From the NCBI GenBank assembly GCA_017550205.1, contig JAFZPS010000066.1, positions 1-15,711 on the forward strand: a DNA stretch of 15,711 nt. The letters run 5' to 3'. Source of the DNA: Bacilli bacterium (GTDB taxonomy: Bacteria; Bacillota_I; Bacilli_A; RF39; UBA660). The notes under the pieces are model-generated. The model was given only the letters and a program-made list of their open reading frames with translations, did not search any database and had not been told where the DNA came from. This document shows positions 8,510 through 15,201 of the stretch, in pieces; within the stretch, counting starts at the first letter, position 1; every line of letters starts with the position of its first letter. The translations under genes were made by a program, and so were the position numbers.

Positions 8510-9661
8510 ATGATAATTGCAGATAGCCCAAAAAAACTATATGAAAAACTAGAATTAACTAAAAGGCAATTAAAAAATGCTAAAACAAGAGAAGAAATAC
8601 TAGCTTTATCTAACTATATATATGATTTAGACGAATCTCTTGCTGCAATTGATCCAACACATACTCCTACTGATAAATTATCATTCTTAAATGATAAAAA
8701 TAATGAAGTACTTGATAAAAAATTTAATGTACATATGGATAAATTAATGAGAAATTTTTTAGAAAATAAAGAATTCCATAATTACTTTTTTGAAAGAATA
8801 TACAAAAAGACAGATCATGAGAAAAAAAGAATAAAAGAAAATGATGATATAGAAATAACTACATTATCTGAAGATGATTATTATAATATATTCTTTGAAT
8901 TTATGAGTTTAATAGGATTAGAAAAATATTTTGATAAATTTGTAAAGACTAACCGTATATATAATACAATTAATAGTATAGAAGAGAATACATTAGGTTC
9001 TACAGTATTTAATCCAATTACTAAAGATTCTGATATATTAGTAGATAGTCTTGATTATGATGTCTTTTCAATGTTTACATTAGCTCATGAATTTGGACAT
9101 GTATATGATTTAAATCGCTTTAATGGAGATATAAATAACTGGAATACTTATTTTTATCAGTCATTTAATGGAGAAGTAGTATCTAAAACATTCGAAAGAT
9201 TATTTGTAGATTTCTTAATAAAGAATAATATTCAAGGACCTGAATCAAGAGCTTTATTATGTGATATGTTAGATGCAAATTATGAATTTGCTAAAGCATC
9301 ATATATAATTACATTAATCCCAGATAAGTATTTATTGGATGATTCTTATTTACATCTTACACCTACCAAAGTATATAAACTAGTAGGTAACCATTTTAGT
9401 AAAAACGATAGAGTTAGAAAATTTATTAATAAATGTAATAGCCTTGATGTAAAAGATACTTTTCAATATTCATATGGAGATGTAATCTCAATGATACTAA
9501 AAGATAGAATAAAAAAAGATAATTATAATTTAGATGCTCTAGTAGAATTTTTTGAATATAGAAGTAAACCATTTGACTTAGATACATTAAAAAAACTAAA
9601 AGTAACACCAGATAGATATGTAAAGTTATACAAAAAAGATATTGAGTTATTAAAAAAATAA
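8510..9661 (+). CDS. M3-like (oligoendopeptidase F-related) zinc metallopeptidase
   Basis: A 383-aa protein, clearly shorter than PepF (about 600 aa). The zinc motif is HEFGH (H193, E194, H197), followed 25 residues later by GEVVSKTFE with candidate third ligand E222. This matches the M3 pattern HExGH...EVASTxNE in PepF. The N-terminal 130 residues are charged and helical. The C-terminal half lacks the tightly conserved tail motif that I would expect for full-length PepF, so it may be a divergent or minimised member. No signal peptide or membrane helix is seen, so it is probably cytosolic, acting on short peptides; substrate unknown. The start is ATG 8510, with AGGAGG at 8498-8503. The promoter of the next operon lies inside its last codons. 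Confidence 0.75.
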   Translation: MIIADSPKKLYEKLELTKRQLKNAKTREEILALSNYIYDLDESLAAIDPTHTPTDKLSFLNDKNNEVLDKKFNVHMDKLMRNFLENKEFHNYFFERIYKKTDHEKKRIKENDDIEITTLSEDDYYNIFFEFMSLIGLEKYFDKFVKTNRIYNTINSIEENTLGSTVFNPITKDSDILVDSLDYDVFSMFTLAHEFGHVYDLNRFNGDINNWNTYFYQSFNGEVVSKTFERLFVDFLIKNNIQGPESRALLCDMLDANYEFAKASYIITLIPDKYLLDDSYLHLTPTKVYKLVGNHFSKNDRVRKFINKCNSLDVKDTFQYSYGDVISMILKDRIKKDNYNLDALVEFFEYRSKPFDLDTLKKLKVTPDRYVKLYKKDIELLKK

Positions 9662-9670
9662 GTTTATAAT
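9642..9670 (+). promoter_or_regulatory. Promoter of the T-box/hisS-aspS operon
   Basis: TTGAGT (9642-9647), a 17-base spacer and a perfect TATAAT (9665-9670) give an expected start near 9677. The -35 and spacer lie within the end of the upstream peptidase gene. Confidence 0.75.
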
Positions 9671-9676
9671 ATAAAT

Positions 9677-9867
9677 AACTTCTTGGGAAAGAGTAGTTTT
9701 AAAAAGTATTAAAGAGAGAGTATGGTTGGTGTAAATACTTATATTATTAAAATGAAGACATCCCTATAAAAAGAAATCGGGTAACTACGTTATAAGTATA
9801 ATGAGTAAAAATAAGGTGGCACCACGAAGAGATTCGTCCTTTGTATGTGCTATCTTTTTATTTTTTT
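9677..9867 (+). promoter_or_regulatory. T-box riboswitch, Asp (GAC) specifier, upstream of hisS-aspS
   Basis: This leader reads the charging state of a tRNA and controls transcription read-through. Stem I base pairs GGGA (9685-9688) with TCCC (9761-9764). The AGAGAG / GGTTGGTG block (9715-9732) matches the conserved AG bulge and distal-loop region. The specifier position, in the usual GAA-NNN-A context, is GAC (9757-9759), an Asp codon. The T-box core AAGGTGGCACCACG starts at 9813. The antiterminator can be drawn fully: AAGG/CCTT (9813-9816 with 9838-9841), 7-base bulge UGGCACC, and ACGAA/TTCGT (9824-9828 with 9833-9837). UGGC would pair with a G discriminator, as in tRNA-Asp, while tRNA-His has C. 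A competing terminator may use AAGAGAT (9827-9833) with ATCTTTT (9852-9858), followed by a T run to 9867. Confidence 0.93.
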
Positions 9868-9880
9868 AGGAGGTATTAAT

Positions 9881-11263
9881 ATGATACAAAGACAAAAAGG
9901 ATGTAATGATATTTTAGGAAGAGAGGCTAAAGTTTGGAAGTATGTAGATAGTGTAATTGATGCTTTAATGGAAAAGTACAATTATAATTTCATTCGTACA
10001 CCAATTATTGAAGCTAGTGAATTATTCCATAGAGGTATAGGAGAAACAACTGATATCGTTACTAAAGAAAGTTATGATTTTGAAGATAAAGGTGGAAGAA
10101 AGATTACTTTAAGACCAGAAGGTACTGCAGGAGTAGTTCGTGCTTTTATTGAAAATAAATTATATGGAGATCCTAACCAACCAATTAAAGTTTATTATAA
10201 TGGAACAATGTATCGTTATGAAAGACCACAAAGTGGTAGAGATAGAGAATTAACTCAATTTGGTATGGAAATACTAGGAAGTGACGATCCACTAACAGAT
10301 GCAGAAATAATTTCTGCTGCAGTTAATCTATATAAGATGTTAGGTTTAAAAGAAATTAAAGTTAATTTAAATACTTTAGGTGACAATGAATCAAGAATGA
10401 AGTATAGAGAAGAATTAATTAAATACTTTAAACCACATATAAAAGATTTCTGTGAAGATTGTAGGGAGAGATTAGAAAAAAATCCTCTAAGAATCTTAGA
10501 TTGTAAAGTAGATAAAGATAATGAAATCTTAAAGAATGCTCCTAAGACTTTAGATTACTTAAATGAAGAGAGTAGAGATAGATTTGAAAAGGTTCAAGAA
10601 TACTTAGATATTATGCAAATTAAGTATGAAGTTAATCCTAATATCGTAAGAGGATTAGATTATTATAATCACACAGTATTTGAAATAGAAGCTAAAGTAG
10701 CTGGATTTGGTTCTAATAATGTAATTGGTGCAGGTGGTAGATATAATGGACTTGTTAATCAATTAGATGGACCAGAAACACCATGTGTAGGATTTGCTTC
10801 AGGTATTGGTAGAATAGTAATGGCACTAGAACTTGAAAAAGTAAAATTACCAATCGTAGAAGATATTGATTTATTCATTATGTATGTTAATGATGAAGAG
10901 AAAAACTATGCTGCATACTTAACTCAGGAATTAAGACTAGCAGGATTCATTGTAGAAACAGAATACACAGGTCGTGGATTAAAAGGACAATTCAAACAAG
11001 CAGATAGATTAAATGCTAAATTTACTTGTGTATTGAACTCTGAAGATTTAAATAATAATGAAGTTAAGATTAAGAATAATAAAACAAAAGAAGAAGAAAT
11101 TATCTCATTAGATGTATTAATCTATTACTTAGATGAAATGATTAATGCAGGTAATGAAGAAGATGAATGTGACTGTGATTGTGATGACGACTGTGAATGT
11201 GGATGCCAAGAAGGTAAAGAATGTACTTGCGGTGGAGACTGTCACTGTCATGAAGGGAAGTAA
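9881..11263 (+). CDS. hisS: Histidyl-tRNA synthetase with Cys-rich C-terminal tail
   Basis: A 460-aa class II synthetase charging tRNA-His. Motif 1 lies about 35-60 (P41), motif 2 is YRYERPQSGRDRELTQFG (111-128), the His-binding blocks are RGLDYY (257-262) and GAGGRYNG (283-290), and motif 3 is GFASGIGRIVMALE (304-317). The insertion domain has CEDCRERLEKNPLRILDCK. The anticodon-binding domain is about 325-422. B. subtilis HisRS is about 424 aa; the extra ~32 residues form an acidic tail with 10 Cys and 2 His in residues 430-460 (CDCDC, CECGC, CTC, CHCH), resembling a metallothionein-like metal site. I chose ATG 9881, with TAGGAGG 8 bases upstream; an in-frame ATG at 9845 lies within the T-box terminator region. 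aspS follows after 4 bases. Confidence 0.97.
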   Translation: MIQRQKGCNDILGREAKVWKYVDSVIDALMEKYNYNFIRTPIIEASELFHRGIGETTDIVTKESYDFEDKGGRKITLRPEGTAGVVRAFIENKLYGDPNQPIKVYYNGTMYRYERPQSGRDRELTQFGMEILGSDDPLTDAEIISAAVNLYKMLGLKEIKVNLNTLGDNESRMKYREELIKYFKPHIKDFCEDCRERLEKNPLRILDCKVDKDNEILKNAPKTLDYLNEESRDRFEKVQEYLDIMQIKYEVNPNIVRGLDYYNHTVFEIEAKVAGFGSNNVIGAGGRYNGLVNQLDGPETPCVGFASGIGRIVMALELEKVKLPIVEDIDLFIMYVNDEEKNYAAYLTQELRLAGFIVETEYTGRGLKGQFKQADRLNAKFTCVLNSEDLNNNEVKIKNNKTKEEEIISLDVLIYYLDEMINAGNEEDECDCDCDDDCECGCQEGKECTCGGDCHCHEGK

Positions 11264-11267
11264 TAAA

Positions 11268-12581
11268 ATGAGTATAAGTGTTAATGAATTAAATAAACAT
11301 GTTGGAGAAGAAATAGTATTCCAAGGATTTATTGATGCTATTAGAGATAAGAAATGGGTAATGTTCGTAATACTAAGAGATGCTACTGGAAAGGTGCAAA
11401 TGACTATTGAAAAGAGTGAAGAAGCTAATGCATCTTTACTAGATATTATGACTAATACTAAAGTAGAATCAACAATCAAAGTAACTGGTAAAGTTGTAGA
11501 AAACGAAGCCGTTAAATTAGGTGGAATAGAAATTATTCCTACTAATATTGAAATAACTTCAAATGCAGAAGATTTACCATTCGATTTTAATAATCTAGAT
11601 GGTGTTAATATTGATACTAGAATGGATTATAAATGGATTGATATGAGAAATCCTAGAAATACATTAGTAAGACAAGTAGAATCTTGTTTAACTGAAGGTA
11701 TGAGAGAATTCTTATATAAAAATAACTTTACTGAAATACATTCACCTAAACTAATAGGAGCAGCTAGTGAATCAGGAAGTGATGTCTTCGAGGTTAAATA
11801 TTTTGATAGAAAAGCATATCTTGCACAAAGCCCACAATTCTATAAACAAATGGCTTTAGCAGGAGGATTAGATAAAGTATTTGAAGTAGGACCAGTATTC
11901 CGTGCAGAAAACTCTAATACAAATAGACATGCTACAGAATTCACTGGATTCGACTTAGAATTTGCTTATATTAATTCTTATGAAGACGTAATGAGTTTAG
12001 AAGAAGATTTACTTATTGCTGGACTTACTAAAGTAAAAGAAAGATACGAAGATAAAATTAAAGAAGTATTTGGTACTGAAGTAATAATCCCAACTAAACC
12101 ATTCCCAAGAATTAAATTAAAAGATTTATATCAAGAACTACACGATAGATATAACTTTGATATACCAACTGAAGATGTAGGAGATATGAATGCTGAAGCA
12201 GAAAAACTAACATTCAAGTTAGCTCAAGAAAAATATAATTCAGAATTTATGTTTGTAGTAGATTATGCAGCTACAAAGAGACCATTCTATCATATGAGAG
12301 ATGAAAATGGTAAATTACAAGGTTATGACTTAATCTGGAGAGGTACTGAAATAACTAGTGGTGCACAACGTGAACATAGATATGTTGAACTATGTAAGAA
12401 CGCTAAAGAAAAAGGATTAGGAAAAGACGTAGAATTCTACCTACAATTCTTCAAATATGGTTGTCCACCTCATGGAGGATTTGGTATTGGTCTAGATAGA
12501 TTAGTAATGTTATTATTAGGATTATCTGGTATTAAAGAAACTCAATTCTTATTCAGAGGACCTAATAGATTAAATCCGTAA
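11268..12581 (+). CDS. aspS: Aspartyl-tRNA synthetase, short archaeal/eukaryal type
   Basis: A 437-aa class II synthetase. An N-terminal OB-fold anticodon-binding domain covers about 15-95 and the catalytic core 125-437. Motif 1 lies near FTEIHSPKL (154-162), motif 2 is FRAENSNTNRHATEF (211-225), and motif 3 is GGFGIGLDRLVML (403-415). AYLAQSPQFYKQ (183-194) and TEITSGAQREHR (360-371) favour Asp over Asn specificity. Bacterial-type AspRS is about 590 aa because of a GAD insertion, which is absent here, so this is the AspRS2 form. Such enzymes are often non-discriminating, charging tRNA-Asn with Asp when AsnRS is missing, but I cannot decide that from this window. ATG 11268 has AAGGGAAG 7 bases upstream; the upstream in-frame extension is hisS sequence read out of frame. 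It shares the T-box operon with hisS. Confidence 0.94.
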   Translation: MSISVNELNKHVGEEIVFQGFIDAIRDKKWVMFVILRDATGKVQMTIEKSEEANASLLDIMTNTKVESTIKVTGKVVENEAVKLGGIEIIPTNIEITSNAEDLPFDFNNLDGVNIDTRMDYKWIDMRNPRNTLVRQVESCLTEGMREFLYKNNFTEIHSPKLIGAASESGSDVFEVKYFDRKAYLAQSPQFYKQMALAGGLDKVFEVGPVFRAENSNTNRHATEFTGFDLEFAYINSYEDVMSLEEDLLIAGLTKVKERYEDKIKEVFGTEVIIPTKPFPRIKLKDLYQELHDRYNFDIPTEDVGDMNAEAEKLTFKLAQEKYNSEFMFVVDYAATKRPFYHMRDENGKLQGYDLIWRGTEITSGAQREHRYVELCKNAKEKGLGKDVEFYLQFFKYGCPPHGGFGIGLDRLVMLLLGLSGIKETQFLFRGPNRLNP

Positions 12582-12595
12582 ATATATGTAAATAG

Positions 12596-12627
12596 AGTAT
12601 AGGTTAAACCTATACTTTTTTATTTTT
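12596..12627 (+). terminator. Rho-independent terminator after aspS
   Basis: A 9-bp stem, AGTATAGGT (12596-12604) with ACCTATACT (12608-12616), has a TAA loop and is followed by TTTTTATTTTT. It ends the hisS-aspS operon. Confidence 0.9.
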
Positions 12628-12661
12628 ATGATATACTATACATAGAATAGTAGGTGATTCT

Positions 12662-13222
12662 ATGGCAAAATCAGGTTTTGATATAACTAAAGAAATAAAA
12701 AACCATGAAAAAAGATATACAGCTATATTAGTTATATTATTTATATTTGGAATTATGTTTGCTGGTTATTGTATATTATCTATTGATAATAAAGAATTAG
12801 CTACTACAAAGAAAACAGTTAATTATAGATATTCATCTTTATCAAGTTCTTACCAATTAATAACTTTAACTGATAAGAATAAATTATCTGATAAAGAAGG
12901 CTTAAAATCTAATAAAGTATCTATTCATATAGAAAATACTACTGATGAGAAATATGAATATAAAGTATTATTAAAGAAAGATAAAATTACTACTAAAACA
13001 TGTGGTTGTGAAAAGAATATAGAAGATTATAAATATGTAAAGTATTCTCTTAATGGAAAAGATATTTTAAAACTAGATAAAGAAATGGTTATATATAAAG
13101 GATCTTTAAAGAAAGATGAATCTAAAGACATATTAGTAAATATATGGATAGATGAAACTCTAAGTATTAAAGATTATCACTATCATGGATATTTCAGTAT
13201 AGAAAAAATAAATCAAGATTAA
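12662..13222 (+). CDS. Membrane-anchored protein of unknown function
   Basis: A 186-aa protein I do not recognise. A charged N-terminus (1-18) is followed by one strong hydrophobic helix (20-41), with no cleavage motif or lipobox, so it is probably an N-in, C-out anchor. The remaining ~145 residues are rich in Lys, Tyr and Thr and look beta-stranded with alternating hydrophobic residues, as in an extracellular Ig-like domain. A CGC pair (114-116) is the only Cys outside the helix region and might form a strained disulfide or bind metal. AGGTGA (12652-12657) precedes the ATG, and a TATACT at 12632-12637 could be its -10, giving a separate transcript after the aspS terminator. Its stop codon forms the loop of a terminator hairpin. 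Confidence 0.75.
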   Translation: MAKSGFDITKEIKNHEKRYTAILVILFIFGIMFAGYCILSIDNKELATTKKTVNYRYSSLSSSYQLITLTDKNKLSDKEGLKSNKVSIHIENTTDEKYEYKVLLKKDKITTKTCGCEKNIEDYKYVKYSLNGKDILKLDKEMVIYKGSLKKDESKDILVNIWIDETLSIKDYHYHGYFSIEKINQD

Positions 13223-13237
13223 ATCTTGATTTTTTAT
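13205..13237. terminator. Bidirectional terminator between convergent genes
   Basis: AATCAAGAT (13211-13219) pairs with ATCTTGATT (13223-13231). The loop is the TAA stop codon of the upstream gene. T-rich DNA follows on the plus strand and A-rich DNA precedes, so both strands give a stem plus U tract, serving the plus-strand membrane protein and the minus-strand hydrolase. Confidence 0.85.
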
Positions 13238-13980
13238 TTTAGGTATTTTTCTAATATTTTATTTGTTAAATACATATTATCTAAATAAGAGAAATGACTA
13301 GAATTCTTATAAATAATTAGAGAAGAATTATTAATTACTTTATTTAGATATATACCATCTCTTAAAGGAGTATCTAAATCTTTTTCTCCCCATATAATTA
13401 ATGTTTCAGTATTAATAGTTTTATAATACTTTTTTAAATTAACTTTAATAATATTTTTAAAAGTATTTCTCATAGTACTAGGTATATTTAAATAATCAGT
13501 AGAAGAGAATATGTTTAATAGTTTATTTCTAATATTTACTTGTATACATCTAGGTAATATATAAGTAATTAGTTTTAGTAATTTATATACTTTATTCTTT
13601 ATAAATACTTTTATATTTAATCTTTTAATGCCTGCAACATCTATTAATATTAATTTATTTATTTTAATTCTATTACTTAGTATAGAAATAATTCTTCCTC
13701 CAAAAGAATGAGCTATTATTATAGGATTATTTATTTTATTATGTTTTATGAAATTATATATTAATTCACTATAATCATATATAGTTAATTCTTTATTAGG
13801 TATAGGACTATTACCAAAACCAGGATAATCTATTATATATATTTTATACTTGTCTTTTAATAAATTAATTATATTAGTAAAAGTACTTCTAGTATTACCC
13901 CAACCAGGTAATATTAATATAGATTTATTACTATTACCATAAATTTCATAGTAGATAGAAATATCCTTATATTTAAACAT
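13234..13980 (-). CDS. Alpha/beta hydrolase fold protein
   Basis: A 248-aa protein with the order of a single-domain alpha/beta hydrolase. The oxyanion region is LPGWGNTRSTF (24-34), and DYPGFGNS (51-58) follows strand 4. The nucleophile elbow is AHSFGG with Ser92, where Ala replaces the usual first Gly. The acid is Asp201 in WGEKD, and the base is His229 in NSSHF. A cap region about 120-180 is Lys/Ile/Asn-rich. No signal peptide, so probably cytosolic; the substrate cannot be predicted. I chose the ATG at 13980 because AGGTGA lies 5 bases before it; an in-frame GTG at 13989 is part of that ribosome binding site. It is the only minus-strand gene here and is strikingly rich in AAT/ATA/TTA codons. 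Confidence 0.87.
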   Translation of the reverse strand: MFKYKDISIYYEIYGNSNKSILILPGWGNTRSTFTNIINLLKDKYKIYIIDYPGFGNSPIPNKELTIYDYSELIYNFIKHNKINNPIIIAHSFGGRIISILSNRIKINKLILIDVAGIKRLNIKVFIKNKVYKLLKLITYILPRCIQVNIRNKLLNIFSSTDYLNIPSTMRNTFKNIIKVNLKKYYKTINTETLIIWGEKDLDTPLRDGIYLNKVINNSSLIIYKNSSHFSYLDNMYLTNKILEKYLK

Positions 13981-14029
13981 ATTATTCACCTATAGTAGTT
14001 TATGAAAATACTAAAATAGTGTGAAATAC

Positions 14030-14059
14030 TTGTTTTTATATTGATTAGTATAGTATAAT
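14030..14059 (+). promoter_or_regulatory. Promoter of the 6S-like RNA
   Basis: TTGTTT (14030-14035), an 18-base spacer and a perfect TATAAT (14054-14059). The predicted start, about 7 bases downstream, is G14066, which is exactly the first base of the RNA's closing stem. Confidence 0.78.
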
Positions 14060-14065
14060 AAAATT

Positions 14066-14249
14066 GTCAGAGAGATACGAACAGGCACATACAAAACCGA
14101 CTAAAATAACGATACGGGAATCCGGAATCATCGATCCGTGTTGAATGCCTACCTCGTTGTAGGAATCCTAAAGGTCGAGTATGGATACCCACCTGGTCTT
14201 GAGATTAGGTTTTTATCGTTCGCCCAAGACGGTCTCACTGACTTTTTTT
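14066..14249 (+). ncRNA. ssrS: Structured ~184-nt RNA, probable 6S RNA
   Basis: No ORF fills this block, and it is visibly less AT-rich than its surroundings. The ends close on each other: GTCAGaGAGA (14066-14075) pairs with TCTCaCTGAC (14233-14242), followed by seven T, so the same stem may aid termination. Further in, GGGaATCC (14116-14123) pairs with GGATaCCC (14183-14190), each helix broken by one A-A mismatch. Between them lie two ~40-base strands, the 3' one with a hairpin GTCTTG/CAAGAC (14196-14201 with 14225-14230). The apical part holds CCTAC/GTAGG (14148-14152 with 14159-14163). A closing stem, large central bubble and apical stem at this length are the plan of 6S RNA, which mimics an open promoter and binds sigma-70-type RNA polymerase. 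B. subtilis bsrA lies between aspS and yrvM, the same neighbourhood. I did not confirm a sequence match. Confidence 0.7.
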
Positions 14250-14251
14250 GT

Positions 14252-14279
14252 TGCATTTTTATGACACATATGATATCAT
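14252..14279 (+). promoter_or_regulatory. Candidate promoter with palindrome before the 294-aa gene
   Basis: TTGCAT (14252-14257), 16 bases, then TATCAT (14274-14279) could drive the next gene. The last hexamer overlaps a 10-base palindrome ATGATATCAT (14270-14279), which might be an operator. Both are weak signals in AT-rich DNA. Confidence 0.3.
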
Positions 14280-14316
14280 AATTCATGCACACAAAGATGG
14301 TAAGAGGTGATTATTA

Positions 14317-15201
14317 ATGTTAATATTACCAATTGTTAATAAAAATAGAGTTTTAAATGTTGAACTTAGACTTAGAAATGCTAGAAAAATCAAAACTAAT
14401 GTAATTAGCGAGGAATCAAGAGAAAGCGATATTATCGTAAATAGAGAAAGATTTTCTAACTCAATATTTAAAGATAGTAGAGAAGAAAATGCACCAACTG
14501 AATTCATTAGAGCAAAATCTATTCTATATCCAAGAAATTTCTTAGTAACAACAAAAACAAAGAATGATTCTAAACAATATGATGTATATGAAGTAGCACA
14601 ACCTCCTAGAAAAGTAAATGAAAGTTTAGATAAGTTATATGGAAAAGCAATAACAGATTTAAGAAAAGAAATTCCTGGAGTAAAAAATAGAGGAAGATAT
14701 GTATCTTTTGAAAAATTAGGTATGGATAAATACTTAACAGAAGATAAGATAAATAAATTACAAGAAGTAATTAGAGAAGAAAGAGACCAATCTAAATGGC
14801 CTGAAATATTTGAAAGAGAAGGTATTGCAGATATAGGTAATACATTAGACTTTATTAATAATTTTGAATGTACTGTAGTGAGTGATACTACTATACCTGA
14901 AACAAGTATGCAAGATGTATTAAAATCATTAAGTATAATCAATACAAAAGATCATAGACAATTAAATAAGTATTATATAATGGCACAAAAAAATGCTAAA
15001 ATATACAAACAAATATCAAGAATCAATAAGATTATGTATGATGAACCACTTACTTTAATTCAATCAGAAAGACAAAAACAAGAACAAAAACAATTAGTTA
15101 AGAAACCAAACGAAGTATACAAGAAAGAAGAAAAACCAACAGATACAGAAAAACTAATTAGTTTATTAAGTGGTAAATATGATGAAAGAGAATCAGCATA
15201 A
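14317..15201 (+). CDS. Hypothetical protein, conserved context upstream of tcdA
   Basis: A 294-aa protein I do not recognise. It has no signal peptide or membrane helix and a single Cys, so it is probably cytosolic. The first ~60 residues are basic and polar. Residues about 65-200 look like a folded mixed alpha/beta region, and about 205-240 is helical (RQLNKYYIMAQKNAKIYKQ). Then comes a Lys/Gln/Glu-rich linker (about 250-275) and a short conserved-looking end, TEKLISLLSGKYDE. AAGAGGTGA lies 6 bases before ATG 14317, a good site. The last 20 bases overlap the tcdA start, so the two are probably co-transcribed and coupled, hinting at a link with tRNA modification or translation. No function is assigned. 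Confidence 0.8.
   Translation: MLILPIVNKNRVLNVELRLRNARKIKTNVISEESRESDIIVNRERFSNSIFKDSREENAPTEFIRAKSILYPRNFLVTTKTKNDSKQYDVYEVAQPPRKVNESLDKLYGKAITDLRKEIPGVKNRGRYVSFEKLGMDKYLTEDKINKLQEVIREERDQSKWPEIFEREGIADIGNTLDFINNFECTVVSDTTIPETSMQDVLKSLSIINTKDHRQLNKYYIMAQKNAKIYKQISRINKIMYDEPLTLIQSERQKQEQKQLVKKPNEVYKKEEKPTDTEKLISLLSGKYDERESA

Noticed and set aside
9845..9880. An upstream in-frame ATG for hisS adding 12 residues
   Set aside because: It lies within the T-box terminator region and lacks a ribosome binding site, while ATG 9881 has a strong TAGGAGG.
11145..11267. A 41-residue N-terminal extension of aspS
   Set aside because: This is hisS tail sequence read in another frame; ATG 11268 has its own site and gives the normal AspRS N-terminus.
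14066..14249. SRP RNA, tmRNA or RNase P RNA
   Set aside because: I see no GGAA-loop/AGCA SRP core, no tRNA-like tmRNA ends or tag reading frame, and no GAGGAAAGTCC-type RNase P block; the length is also wrong for RNase P.
14270..14279. ATGATATCAT palindrome as a repressor operator
   Set aside because: A 10-base A/T-rich palindrome is easily found by chance here and no regulator gene is adjacent; kept only as a note in the candidate promoter.
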